A stretch of 64,000 bases of DNA, from positions 1,240,001 through 1,304,000 of the forward strand of contig JAFLBJ010000001.1 of the NCBI GenBank assembly GCA_017303415.1, in the 5' to 3' direction. The position numbers and the translations under genes are program-made. Shown here piece by piece: positions 26,818-35,455 of this stretch; position 1 is the stretch's first letter; each line of letters begins with the position of its first letter. The notes beneath the pieces were generated by a model. The model made no database searches, was not told the origin of the DNA, and saw nothing but the letters and a program-made list of their open reading frames with translations. The stretch is from Chitinophagales bacterium (lineage in GTDB: Bacteria > Bacteroidota > Bacteroidia > Chitinophagales > Chitinophagaceae).

Positions 26818-28035
26818 ATGTTGAAATTCCCCATTTATTTGGACCATAACGCGACCACCCCCTGCGACCCGCGTGTTGTAGAGGCGATGATCCCGTATTT
26901 TACTGAAAGTTTTGGTAATGCAGCCAGCCGGAACCACCCCTTTGGGTGGCAGGCGGAAGAGGCGGTGGACTATGCCCGTGAGCAAGTGGCCCAACTGATT
27001 GGAGCCGATCCCAAAGAGATCATCTTTACCTCAGGTGCTACCGAAGGGGACAACCTGGCCATCAAAGGGGTGTTTGAGATGTATGCTTCCAAGGGTAACC
27101 ACATCATCACCTGCAATATCGAACACAAAGCTGTACTCGATACCTGTAAGCATATTGAGAAAGAGGGTGGGGAAGTAACCTACCTCGATGTCAATAAGGA
27201 CGGATTGGTTGATCCCAAGGACGTAGAAGCGGCCATTAAGCCCAATACCATCCTGATCGCCCTGATGTATGCGAATAACGAGATTGGAACAGTAATGCCC
27301 ATCCGGGAGATCGGTGCCATTGCCAGAAAGCATGGTGTACTGCTCTTTACCGATGCCACCCAGGCAGTAGGTAAGATTCCCGTGGATGTTAAAGCAGATA
27401 ATATCGACCTGCTGGCTATGACCGCACACAAAATGTATGGTCCCAAAGGGATTGGCGCTTTGTATGTACGCCGCAAAAATCCCCGGGTCAAAGTGACCGC
27501 ACAAATGGATGGCGGTGGCCACGAAAGAGGCATGCGCAGCGGTACGCTGAATGTACCCGGTATCGTTGGGTTTGGTAAGGCCTGTGAATTGGCCCGCCTG
27601 GAAATGGACCAGGATGCCAAACGCCTGGTGGTATTGCGCGATAAACTGGAAACTGCCTTGCTGGGTCTGGAAGAAGCATACCTGAATGGCGATAAACAAC
27701 ACCGCCTGCCCCATGTCAGCAATATCTCCTTCAAGTATGTGGAAGGAGAAGGGTTGATGATGGGCTTTAATAAGGAAATCGCCCTTTCATCTGGTTCGGC
27801 CTGTACTTCAGCCTCCCTGGAACCCTCCTATGTGCTTAAAGCTTTGGGGCTGGGAGACGATCTGGCACACAGTTCGCTGCGTTTTGGATTGGGACGTTTC
27901 ACCACAGAAGAACAGATCGATTATACCATTGAGCAGGTGTCCCGGACCGTGAACAAACTGAGAGAAATGAGTCCCCTTTGGGAAATGTACAAAGAGGGAA
28001 TCGATATGGATACGATCGAATGGGCGCATCATTAA
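26818..28035 (+). CDS. iscS: Cysteine desulfurase IscS
   Basis: A 405-residue PLP enzyme that takes sulfur from cysteine for Fe-S cluster assembly. The PLP lysine is K205 in [13 protein letters not shown] and the persulfide cysteine is C329 in [18 protein letters not shown]. Both positions and the length match E. coli IscS closely. The start at ATG 26818 gives the family N-terminus ([20 protein letters not shown]). It is followed by iscU and an iscA-type gene in the same direction, with a heptamer array in each gap. Confidence 0.97.
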   Translation: MLKFPIYLDHNATTPCDPRVVEAMIPYFTESFGNAASRNHPFGWQAEEAVDYAREQVAQLIGADPKEIIFTSGATEGDNLAIKGVFEMYASKGNHIITCNIEHKAVLDTCKHIEKEGGEVTYLDVNKDGLVDPKDVEAAIKPNTILIALMYANNEIGTVMPIREIGAIARKHGVLLFTDATQAVGKIPVDVKADNIDLLAMTAHKMYGPKGIGALYVRRKNPRVKVTAQMDGGGHERGMRSGTLNVPGIVGFGKACELARLEMDQDAKRLVVLRDKLETALLGLEEAYLNGDKQHRLPHVSNISFKYVEGEGLMMGFNKEIALSSGSACTSASLEPSYVLKALGLGDDLAHSSLRFGLGRFTTEEQIDYTIEQVSRTVNKLREMSPLWEMYKEGIDMDTIEWAHH

Positions 28036-28039
28036 AAGG

Positions 28040-28113
28040 TTGTCGGATGAAAGATGTTGGATGTCAGTATTTAGTAATACCTAACATTTAACAACCAACA
28101 TCCAACATCTAAC
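28040..28113. repeat. Inverted heptamer arrays, ATGTTGG family (C2)
   Basis: Left units are ttgtcgg, atgaaag, atgttgg, atgtcag (28040-28067). Right units are aacattt, aacaacc, aacatcc, aacatct, aac (28083-28113), inverted. It lies between iscS and iscU. Confidence 0.82.
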
Positions 28114-28143
28114 AATTATCTTTCAACAACAAAACAAACTAAA

Positions 28144-28563
28144 ATGGCATACTCCGATAAAGTAATCGACCACTACCAGAACCCCAAAAATGTGGGCACA
28201 CTGGACAAAAGCAAATCGAATGTAGGTACAGGCCTGGTTGGCGCTCCCGAGTGCGGTGACGTTATGCGTCTCCAGATCGAGGTAGACCCACAGTCCGGAC
28301 TGATCACCGATGCCAAGTTTAAAACCTTTGGTTGTGGCTCCGCCATCGCCTCTTCTTCCCTGGCCACCGAGTGGCTCAAAGGAAAAAGTGTGGATGAAGC
28401 CATCAAGATCGACAATATGGAGATCGTGGAAGAACTGAACCTTCCTCCGGTTAAGATCCACTGCTCTGTTCTGGCAGAAGACGCGATCAAAGCGGCTGTA
28501 AACGACTACAGAAAAAAGAACGGGCTGGAAGAGATCAAGTTTGAAGAAAGCAGCGTACACTAA
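28144..28563 (+). CDS. iscU: Fe-S cluster assembly scaffold IscU
   Basis: A 139-residue scaffold protein on which Fe-S clusters are built. The three cluster cysteines are present: C37 (APECGDVM), C64 (TFGCGSAIA) and C107 (KIHCSVL), together with D39 and H106. The LPPVKIHC chaperone-recognition motif is intact. Spacing follows E. coli IscU. It acts with the IscS protein encoded just upstream. Confidence 0.97.
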   Translation: MAYSDKVIDHYQNPKNVGTLDKSKSNVGTGLVGAPECGDVMRLQIEVDPQSGLITDAKFKTFGCGSAIASSSLATEWLKGKSVDEAIKIDNMEIVEELNLPPVKIHCSVLAEDAIKAAVNDYRKKNGLEEIKFEESSVH

Positions 28564-28565
28564 AA

Positions 28566-28586
28566 GCTGATAGCTCTTAGCCTCTA
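28566..28586. repeat. Short heptamer array, TAGC family (A4)
   Basis: Three exact units gctgata, gctctta, gcctcta lie directly after the iscU stop and end 12 nt before the next start codon. Confidence 0.65.
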
Positions 28587-28598
28587 TAATTGTAAAGA

Positions 28599-28949
28599 AT
28601 GACAACGCTCGAAAACGCCATATTTGTCTCCGATAAAGCAAAATCCAAAGTCGCCCAACTCATGAGCGATGCCGGTATTGGCGCAGACTCCACTTATTTC
28701 CTTCGGGTTAGTGTGGTGGGAGGAGGATGCTCTGGCCTGAGTTATAAATTGGACTTTGACAACGAACAAAAACCCATGGACCAGGTGTTTGAGGATAATG
28801 GGGTGAAAGTGGTTACCGACCTCAAAAGCTTCCTTTACCTCGTAAATACTACCCTGGATTTTTCCGATGGGCTTAATGGGAAAGGATTTTACTTTACCAA
28901 CCCCAATGCAAGCCGTACCTGCGGCTGTGGGGAAAGCTTCGCGGTATAA
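28599..28949 (+). CDS. HesB/IscA-type Fe-S carrier protein
   Basis: A 116-residue A-type carrier that transfers Fe-S clusters from the scaffold to target proteins. The three cysteines are in place: C44 (GGGCSGLSYKLDF) and C108/C110 (SRTCGCGESF). It is the third gene of the isc group. ErpA, IscA and SufA cannot be told apart with certainty from sequence alone. IscA is likely from its neighbours. HscA, HscB and ferredoxin genes are not in this cluster. Confidence 0.93.
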   Translation: MTTLENAIFVSDKAKSKVAQLMSDAGIGADSTYFLRVSVVGGGCSGLSYKLDFDNEQKPMDQVFEDNGVKVVTDLKSFLYLVNTTLDFSDGLNGKGFYFTNPNASRTCGCGESFAV

Positions 28950-28954
28950 AATTT

Positions 28955-29034
28955 GGTCGGAGGTCCGAAGTCGAAGAACCGATTAAAGGTCTTGGTATTA
29001 ATGTCGGTCTTCCGACTTCGGACATCGGTCCTGA
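28955..29034. repeat. Inverted heptamer arrays, GGTCCGA family (D1)
   Basis: Left units are ggtcgga, ggtccga, agtcgaa, gaaccga (28955-28982). Right units are gtcttcc, gacttcg, gacatcg, gtcctga (29007-29034), inverted. It lies between the iscA-type gene and gldF. Confidence 0.8.
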
Positions 29035-29088
29035 TTCCCACGATTTCCAGCGAATACATATCACCATTTTCCTGTAAATTGCCCCCTT

Positions 29089-29808
29089 ATGTGGGCCGTT
29101 TGCAAAAAAGAACTTCGTCAATTTTTCAGCAGTCTTACCGGCTATATCGCCATTATTGTTTTTCTACTGGTAAATGGCCTTGTCCTCTTTGTTTTTAATA
29201 ACAATATTCTGGATACGGGATATGCCACCCTGGAACGTTTTTTCCAACTGGCTCCCTGGGTATTGCTTTTGCTGATACCCGCCATCACCATGCGCAGTTT
29301 CTCCGATGAGTTCAAATCGGGTACCTGGGAACTGCTCCAAACCCGACCGCTCCGTCATCGCGACATCATTTTGGGAAAATACCTTGGCAGCCTCGTAGTT
29401 GTCTTAGTGGCCTTAGTACCAACCTTTGTCTACTTTGTGACCATCCAACAACTTTCCGGTCAGGAAGGACTTGATACGGGCGCCACTGCGGGTTCCTATA
29501 TCGGACTGATTCTGCTTTCTGCTGTATTTACCGCTATCGGCATTTTTACCAGCAGTCTTACCACCAACTCAGTAGTGGCCTTTATCCTCAGCCTGATCGG
29601 ATGTGCATTGCTCTACTATGGCTTTAACGCCATTAGTGCCCTGCCGGTCTTTTCCGGCAATGCCGATTATTATGTGGAAATGGCCGGTATCGACTTTCAT
29701 TACCGCAGCATAAGCCGGGGAGTGGTGGATACCCGCGATCTGGTCTATTTCCTCAGTGTGGTCCTGCTCTTCCTGCTATTTACCAGCCGAAACCTGCTAA
29801 AACGATAA
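29089..29808 (+). CDS. gldF: Gliding motility ABC transporter permease GldF
   Basis: A 239-residue ABC-2-type permease with about six transmembrane helices (for example IAIIVFLLVNGLVLFVF, WVLLLLIPAITMRSF, LVVVLVALVPTFVYF and the C-terminal LVYFLSVVLLFLLFTSR). The family opening WAVCKKELRQFFSSLTGYI and the KSGTWELLQTRPLRHRDIILGKY segment are diagnostic. GldF works with GldG and the ATPase GldA, and the complex is required for gliding in Flavobacterium. The gldG gene follows after 7 bp. No gldA lies in this window. Confidence 0.93.
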   Translation: MWAVCKKELRQFFSSLTGYIAIIVFLLVNGLVLFVFNNNILDTGYATLERFFQLAPWVLLLLIPAITMRSFSDEFKSGTWELLQTRPLRHRDIILGKYLGSLVVVLVALVPTFVYFVTIQQLSGQEGLDTGATAGSYIGLILLSAVFTAIGIFTSSLTTNSVVAFILSLIGCALLYYGFNAISALPVFSGNADYYVEMAGIDFHYRSISRGVVDTRDLVYFLSVVLLFLLFTSRNLLKR

Positions 29809-29815
29809 GCGAAAC

Positions 29816-31552
29816 ATGAAAGATCAAAAGACAAATTCCGGACGCTCCCGTTTTGGTTGGTGGATTTTCCTGCTGGCTTTAGTGGCCATTAATATCATAG
29901 CTGTATTTTTTCATCAGCGCATAGACCTTACCAGTGAGAAACGATATACTCTGAGCCAGCCTACCAAGAACCTGTTATTGTCCCTGGATGCTCCTACCCG
30001 GATCGATGTGTTTCTGAAAGGGGAATTTCCGGCGGGTTTTAAGAAACTTGCCAACAGCGTACAGGAATTTCTTCAGGAATGTCAGGAGTATGCCGGAGGT
30101 AATCTGGAGATCCGTTACCTGGAACCTTTCAAAGGACTGGATGATTCGGCGGCAGCCTATCTGGCCGATTCTCTCCAGTATTTTTATGGCCTTCAGGCTT
30201 CCACCCTTCAGGCTCCCGGAAAGGTAGGGGATGCCATCAGTTTCAAACAAGTGATACCCGGGGCACTCATCCATTACAAGGATACCACTGTTGGGGTCAA
30301 CCTGCTCAAAGGAGTTCGTTCCTATGGAACGGAACCCGAACAACTGGCCGCACTTTACAATGATGTGGAAGCCACGCTTGAATACAAATTTGCTTCCGCT
30401 CTTCAAAAGGCCACTGCAGAAAAAAGACCGCTGGTCGGATATGTGGTGGGGAATGGTGAAAGCTGGGGGTATAATGTTGACGATGCCCTGCGTACCCTGA
30501 TAAGGGAATACCGGTTTGATACGATCAACCTCCAAACCGATCGTTTCATTCCGTCTGTATTTGATGCGTTGGTGATGGTGAAACCAACCATCCCTTTTAC
30601 CGAAGATCAAAAGCTAAAACTCGATCAATACCTCATGCGGGGCGGAAAGCTCTTTTGCATGATCGATAACCTGTACGATGGATTTGATAGCCTCTATAAT
30701 AAAGATGGTTTTATAGCCTACGATCGCGGTCTGAATATTGAAGACATGCTGTTTCGCTATGGAGTGCGCATCAACCAGGCCCTGTTGCAGGATATGCAAA
30801 GTGATAAGCTTCCTCAGGTAAGCGGACAAGCCGGACAGCAACAGCAAACCCGCCTTGTGGATTGGCCCATCTTCCCGGTATTGAATGGGACAAAGCATCC
30901 CATCTCAAAGAATATTGACGGAGTGAGAATGATGTTCCCCTCCACCGTGGATACGGTAACTGCCGAAGGGGTGGACAAAACCATCCTGCTGCAATCCTCT
31001 GCCAATGCCAGAGTGATCCCTACGCCTGAAAGAGTGAGTTTTGATTTCTTCCAGATCGCGCCGGATATCAAAGAGTTTAATAAACAGTATGTACCCATGG
31101 CCGTACTGTTGGAGGGGAAATTTCGTTCCCTCTTTGCCAATCGTTTGCCCCGGGCCATGGCTGATACTTTGGCACGATTATACAATACTCCTTTCCGTGC
31201 GGAAGCTGAACCTGGCGCCAAACTGATTGTGGTGGGCGACGGGGACCTTCCCATGAGTCAGGTAAGTCAAACCGATGGCCCTCTTCCCATGGGAATGAAC
31301 CTGTTTACCAGGGTGCCCTATGCCAACAAGGATTTTTATGAAAATGCATTGGACTATCTGGTTAACCCATCCGGTATTCTGGAAACAAGAGCCAAAGACT
31401 ATACCCTTCGTCTGTTAGACCCTAAAAAAGTAGAAGCGAAAAAAGGCATGTGGCAAGCCATCAATGTCGCTATTCCGGTTTTATTGGTATTGGCTTTTGC
31501 CTTTATTTACCAGCGGGTAAGGAAGGGGAAGTATGGGAAGCGTGAGGCGTGA
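29816..31552 (+). CDS. gldG: Gliding motility protein GldG
   Basis: 578 residues. One N-terminal transmembrane helix (about 15-33, WWIFLLALVAINIIAVFF), a large extracytoplasmic domain typical of GldG (ERYTLSQPTKNLLLSLDAP-like opening, VVGDGDLPMSQVS near the end), and a C-terminal transmembrane helix (about 548-568, VAIPVLLVLAFAFIYQRV). It partners GldF as the accessory subunit of an ABC complex needed for gliding motility. The last residues R-E-A-stop are supplied by the first GTGAGGC unit of a long heptamer array. Confidence 0.93.
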   Translation: MKDQKTNSGRSRFGWWIFLLALVAINIIAVFFHQRIDLTSEKRYTLSQPTKNLLLSLDAPTRIDVFLKGEFPAGFKKLANSVQEFLQECQEYAGGNLEIRYLEPFKGLDDSAAAYLADSLQYFYGLQASTLQAPGKVGDAISFKQVIPGALIHYKDTTVGVNLLKGVRSYGTEPEQLAALYNDVEATLEYKFASALQKATAEKRPLVGYVVGNGESWGYNVDDALRTLIREYRFDTINLQTDRFIPSVFDALVMVKPTIPFTEDQKLKLDQYLMRGGKLFCMIDNLYDGFDSLYNKDGFIAYDRGLNIEDMLFRYGVRINQALLQDMQSDKLPQVSGQAGQQQQTRLVDWPIFPVLNGTKHPISKNIDGVRMMFPSTVDTVTAEGVDKTILLQSSANARVIPTPERVSFDFFQIAPDIKEFNKQYVPMAVLLEGKFRSLFANRLPRAMADTLARLYNTPFRAEAEPGAKLIVVGDGDLPMSQVSQTDGPLPMGMNLFTRVPYANKDFYENALDYLVNPSGILETRAKDYTLRLLDPKKVEAKKGMWQAINVAIPVLLVLAFAFIYQRVRKGKYGKREA

Positions 31553-31716
31553 GAGGTGAGGCGTGAGACGTGAGAGGTGAGACGTGAGACGTGAGACGTG
31601 AGAGGTGTATGGTGAGTAGTGAATAGTGAATGGTGAATTTTCTGATTATAGATGACTCACGATTCACCTCTCACGACTCACGACTCACGATTCACGACTC
31701 ACGACTGACGTCTCAC
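31542..31716. repeat. Inverted heptamer arrays, GTGAGRC family (B2), 14 + 9 units
   Basis: Fourteen perfect-register 7-nt units run from 31542 to 31639 (gtgaggc, gtgagag, gtgaggc, gtgagac and so on, changing to gtgaata, gtgaatg and gtgaatt). After a short spacer, nine inverted units run from 31654 to 31716 (gactcac, gattcac, ctctcac and so on). The array starts inside the gldG coding end and lies before terC. Confidence 0.92.
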
Positions 31717-31746
31717 GACAAAACAAATAACTTTAGTAATATAAAT

Positions 31747-32691
31747 ATGACCCACGAACAAATAACCTATCTCGTATTCGCCATCGTGCTTGTTGTAGCC
31801 GTGGTGCTCGATCTGGGTTTGCTGAGTAAGAAGAATGCGGTGATCAGCATTCAGCGCGCCTTATGGCAGACCCTGTTCTGGGTAGGTCTGGCGGTGGCCT
31901 TCTTTGGCTTTATGTGGGTGGAAAATGGGCAGAATAGTGCCGTGTTATACCTCAGTGCCTATCTCACCGAATGGAGCCTGAGTATCGATAATATTTTTGT
32001 CTTTATCCTCATTTTTGGATTTTTCAAGATCAAACCACAATATGTTTCCCGGGGGCTAATGATCGGTATCCTGCTGGCCATTGTATTGCGTATCGCCTTT
32101 ATTGCGATCGGGGTAGAGCTGGTGGAAAAGGCCGGATGGATACTGTACATTTTTGGTGCCTTTCTGCTTTATACCGGGATCAAGATTTTTACGGTGAAGG
32201 AAGAAGATGAGTTTGACCCTGCCAATAATCCGGTCTACCGGTTTATGAACAAAGTTTTACCGATTGTGCCGGAGGACGGGAACGGAAAATTTGTGATCGT
32301 ACGGGAAGGCCGGAAATATTATACCAATATGTTTGTGGTGATCGTATTGCTGGCTACCACCGATATCATTTTTGCCGTGGATAGTATTCCGGCTGTATTT
32401 GCCATTGTGCAGGATTCACCGGATAAAGAGTTGATCATTTATACCAGTAATATTTTTGCGGTGTTGGGTTTGCGTTCCTTGTATTTTTTGCTCAAAGGCG
32501 CAGCCAACAAATTCGCTTACCTGCAGCAGGGAATCGCCATTGTGCTGATTTTTATTGGGGTAAAAATGTTGATCTCTTATTTCCATATTCATATACCGGC
32601 CTACATTTCATTGATCGTGATCGCGGTGTGTATCTTTGGTTCGATCGGGTATTCGATGCAGGTCGCCTCTGAGAACAAGGAAAAAAAATAA
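31747..32691 (+). CDS. TerC family integral membrane protein
   Basis: 314 residues from ATG 31747 (MTHEQITYLVFAIVLVV). The frame is open further upstream, but that part is translated heptamer repeat and is rejected. It has about nine transmembrane helices with the family acidic motifs YLTEWSLSIDNIFVF and LLATTDIIFAVDSIPAVFAI. TerC/Alx proteins are linked to tellurite resistance in plasmids and to manganese export or metalation of secreted proteins in chromosomal forms. The chromosomal role is more likely here because no other ter genes are present. Confidence 0.92.
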   Translation: MTHEQITYLVFAIVLVVAVVLDLGLLSKKNAVISIQRALWQTLFWVGLAVAFFGFMWVENGQNSAVLYLSAYLTEWSLSIDNIFVFILIFGFFKIKPQYVSRGLMIGILLAIVLRIAFIAIGVELVEKAGWILYIFGAFLLYTGIKIFTVKEEDEFDPANNPVYRFMNKVLPIVPEDGNGKFVIVREGRKYYTNMFVVIVLLATTDIIFAVDSIPAVFAIVQDSPDKELIIYTSNIFAVLGLRSLYFLLKGAANKFAYLQQGIAIVLIFIGVKMLISYFHIHIPAYISLIVIAVCIFGSIGYSMQVASENKEKK

Positions 32692-32774
32692 ACTGCAGCG
32701 ACAGAGCGTATTATTGATTTTTAATAATCAATAATTCCCGGCATCTATGTAGTTTGAAATTTTAGTGCCTTATT

Positions 32775-35318
32775 ATGAATTATACCCCGATAGAAATAGG
32801 CTCGCTGCTTAACGGCCAATGGCTTCGGAACCCTCCGGAGTTATCGATCGGGTATCTTACGTTTGACAGTCGAAAAGTTTTCTTTCCTTCTTCTTCGGTC
32901 TTCTTTGCCCTTACGGGTGAGCGGCGTAATGGGCAGCGCTATCTCCCTGAGTTATATCAAAAAGGGGTTCGGTTTTTTGTGGTGAGTGAGCCTGTGGATA
33001 TATCCCTTTATCCCGAAGCAGGGATACTGCAGGTGACAGATACACTCACTGCCTTGCAACAACTCGCGGCCTGGCACCGTTCCCGGTTTGATATTCCAGT
33101 GATCGGTATTGCCGGAAGCAATGGCAAGACCATTGTAAAGGAATGGCTCTTTCATTTATTGAATGATCAGTTAAGGATCGCAAGAAGCCCGCGTAGTTAT
33201 AATTCCCAGATCGGAGTACCTCTCAGCCTTTGGTCGCTGACTCCCGAACACCAACTCGGGATCTTTGAGGCTGGTATTTCCCAGCCCGGGGAGATGGAGA
33301 AGCTAGCCCGCATGATACGTCCCACCATTGGCCTGTTGACCAATATCGGTGATGCTCATGATGCCGGTTTTTCTAGCCGGGCAAGTAAACTGACAGAGAA
33401 GTGCAAACTTTTTGCCGATTGCAAAACAGTGATCTTTGAATATGACCTGCCCGCGCGGCATGGCCTGACTTTGGAAGATCTGTTTCCCGGTAACCCCCAA
33501 CTATTCACCTGGAGCCGGGTATACCAGGAGGCCACACTCTTTGTTTCCTCGGTCGAAAAAACATCAAATGATACCGAGATCAGTTTCCAATACCAGGACA
33601 ATCACTTTTCGCTTCGTATTCCTTTTACGGATCAGGCGGCCATAGAGAATGCAATTCATTGCACCGCGGTCATGTTGCATTTGGGATATTCAGCGGAAAA
33701 GATCAGGCAGGGTTTGGCAAAATTGACGCCGGTCAATATGCGGTTGGAAAGGAAGAAGGGGATCAATCATTGTACCATCATCAATGACAGTTATAGTGCC
33801 GACCTGCATTCCCTCCATATTGCCCTTCAATTTTTACAACAGCAGCATGGTCAGCAACCAGGTACCGTGATACTGTCAGATTTTTTACAAACGGGTATCG
33901 ACAGCAAGGAGCTCTATGCACAAGTGGGGCGTGAGTTGGTACAGGCGCAGGTATCCAGGGTCATTGCCATTGGAGCGGAAATTTCCACTACACTTACCTT
34001 GCCCGAGTCCATCCGGCTGGAGATATACCCCGATACCGGGTCTTTTATGCGGGGATTTCGCTTTGCCCATTTTCACGAAGAGACCATATTGATAAAAGGC
34101 GCACGCGCTTTTGCCTTTGAACAGATCGTGCAACTGCTTGAAGCCAAGTCACATGAAACCGTGCTTGAGATCGATCTGAATGCGCTGGTCCACAATCTCA
34201 AAACCTACCAGAAATTATTAAAACCCAATGTGCGCACCATGGCCATGGTGAAAGCTCTGGCCTATGGGAGTGGCGGGGCTGAAGTAGCCAGCCTGCTTCA
34301 GTTTCATAAAGTGGATTATTTGGGAGTGGCCTATGTGGATGAAGGGGTAGAGCTTCGGGCAGCCGGAGTATCACTCCCCGTTATGGTACTCAATACGGAG
34401 GAAAGCAGTTATGAGGCCCTGACCTTGCATGGGCTGGAACCTGTATTGTATTCACCAGCATCGATGCTTTCTTTTGATCAGTACCTGAAAGACCAGGGTA
34501 TCACGAATTACCCGGTTCACATTGAGCTCGAAACAGGAATGAACCGACTGGGTTTTTCAGAAGATGAATTGAGTACCTTACTTGGATTGGTTGAACAAGG
34601 CGCATCTTTTGCAATACAAACCGTATTCTCTCACCTGGCAGGAAGTGAAGACCCGGGATTGGATGATTTTACGATTCAACAAGCTGGTCGTTTTGATAAA
34701 TTGTATGATATTATTGCTCGAAGTATAAGTTCTCGCAATGCTGATGATTCGGGACGCAAAGACCCTGGTGTCCCCAGGTCTCGGGAACAGGAAAAACAGA
34801 CCTTGCTTAAACATCTCGCGAATTCCGCAGCCATTGTACGCCATCCAGATCTTCAGTATGACATGGTCAGGTTGGGCATTGGTCTTTACGGGGTTGCAGG
34901 AAAAGCGGAAGCAGACCTCGGCCTGCAGCCGGTGGCCACCCTTCGTTCGACGATCGCCCAATTAAAGCGCCTGCATCCTGGTGAAACGGTCAGCTATAAC
35001 CGGCGTGGCGAGGTAAAACGTGAATCCCTGATCGCTACCGTGCGCATTGGCTATGCCGATGGATATTCCCGTAAGTTGGGACATGGTGCAGGGAAGATGT
35101 TGGTCAAAGGGCAACTGGTCCCCACCATCGGTACCATTTGTATGGATATGACGATGATCGATGTAACCGATATTCCGGGTATTGCCGAAGGCGATGAGGT
35201 GATCATATTTGGGAAAGAATTACCGATCCAGCAGGTGGCTGCCTGGGCGGGTACCATTCCCTACGAAGTGATGACCGGTATCTCAGGAAGGGTGAGGAGG
35301 GTGTATTTTGAGGAGTAG
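32775..35318 (+). CDS. Bifunctional MurF ligase / alanine racemase
   Basis: An 847-residue fusion. Residues 1 to about 455 are MurF, which adds D-Ala-D-Ala to the UDP-MurNAc-tripeptide; the ATP loop GIAGSNGKT is at 111-119. Residues from about 460 (LEIDLNALVHNLKTYQ) are alanine racemase. The PLP lysine is K493 in MVKALAYGSGG and the catalytic tyrosine Y760 in VRIGYADGYSR. The fusion is common in Bacteroidota and links D-Ala production to its use in peptidoglycan. A hydrophilic stretch of about 20 residues (about 655-675, RNADDSGRKDPGVPRSREQ) sits between the Alr barrel motifs and is encoded by hairpin-forming DNA that may be an inserted repeat. Confidence 0.95.
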   Translation: MNYTPIEIGSLLNGQWLRNPPELSIGYLTFDSRKVFFPSSSVFFALTGERRNGQRYLPELYQKGVRFFVVSEPVDISLYPEAGILQVTDTLTALQQLAAWHRSRFDIPVIGIAGSNGKTIVKEWLFHLLNDQLRIARSPRSYNSQIGVPLSLWSLTPEHQLGIFEAGISQPGEMEKLARMIRPTIGLLTNIGDAHDAGFSSRASKLTEKCKLFADCKTVIFEYDLPARHGLTLEDLFPGNPQLFTWSRVYQEATLFVSSVEKTSNDTEISFQYQDNHFSLRIPFTDQAAIENAIHCTAVMLHLGYSAEKIRQGLAKLTPVNMRLERKKGINHCTIINDSYSADLHSLHIALQFLQQQHGQQPGTVILSDFLQTGIDSKELYAQVGRELVQAQVSRVIAIGAEISTTLTLPESIRLEIYPDTGSFMRGFRFAHFHEETILIKGARAFAFEQIVQLLEAKSHETVLEIDLNALVHNLKTYQKLLKPNVRTMAMVKALAYGSGGAEVASLLQFHKVDYLGVAYVDEGVELRAAGVSLPVMVLNTEESSYEALTLHGLEPVLYSPASMLSFDQYLKDQGITNYPVHIELETGMNRLGFSEDELSTLLGLVEQGASFAIQTVFSHLAGSEDPGLDDFTIQQAGRFDKLYDIIARSISSRNADDSGRKDPGVPRSREQEKQTLLKHLANSAAIVRHPDLQYDMVRLGIGLYGVAGKAEADLGLQPVATLRSTIAQLKRLHPGETVSYNRRGEVKRESLIATVRIGYADGYSRKLGHGAGKMLVKGQLVPTIGTICMDMTMIDVTDIPGIAEGDEVIIFGKELPIQQVAAWAGTIPYEVMTGISGRVRRVYFEE
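34745..34791. repeat. Hairpin-forming, repeat-like insertion inside the alr half
   Basis: The stretch contains CGGGACGCAAAGACC and CCTGG-TGTCC-CCAGG followed by TCTCGGGA, giving partly self-complementary arms. Its reverse complement (34768-34786) matches 16 of 19 bases of the inner part of the gltX-side terminator at 63299-63317. It is in frame and encodes a charged linker. Confidence 0.5.
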
Positions 35319-35326
35319 TCGGTCGG

Positions 35327-35425
35327 ATGTTGGATGTTGGATGTTAGATGTTGGTAGTCTTCCGACTCCGGACTCCCGACATCAGCCTCCAACAACCAAC
35401 ATCTAACATCCAACATCCAACATCC
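35327..35425. repeat. Inverted heptamer arrays, ATGTTGG family with inner GGTCCGA family (C3)
   Basis: Left units are atgttgg x2, atgttag, atgttgg (35327-35354). The inner part has tcttccgactccggactcc-like D-family text. Right units are aacatct, aacatcc x3 (35398-35425). It lies between murF-alr and lspA, and it looks like one family nested in another. Confidence 0.82.
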
Positions 35426-35426
35426 T

Positions 35427-35434
35427 TATATTTG
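35427..35434 (+). promoter_or_regulatory. -7 box (TATATTTG) before lspA
   Basis: TATATTTG fits TAnnTTTG and ends 21 nt before the proposed TTG start. It directly abuts the right array of the preceding repeat, so any -33 element would fall inside the repeat and is not recognisable. Confidence 0.5.
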
Positions 35435-35455
35435 TATCTATAAATCAACCCAAAA

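Noticed and set aside
27031-27714. Long minus-strand frame over iscS
   Set aside because: It lies wholly antisense to the well-supported iscS gene and has no recognisable domain.
29089-31552. Complete GldAFG complex
   Set aside because: Only gldF and gldG are present. No gldA-type ATPase gene is adjacent, and the ABC ATPase at 60.6 kb has a different partner and odd motifs.
31630-31746. N-terminal extension of the TerC protein
   Set aside because: The extension (repeated D-S-R-L-T-like residues) is translation of the GTGAGRC/GACTCAC array. The membrane protein proper starts at ATG 31747.
31717-31746. Manganese (yybP-ykoY) riboswitch before the terC gene
   Set aside because: The leader is taken up by the heptamer array and a 30-nt AT-rich stretch. 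No riboswitch core was seen.
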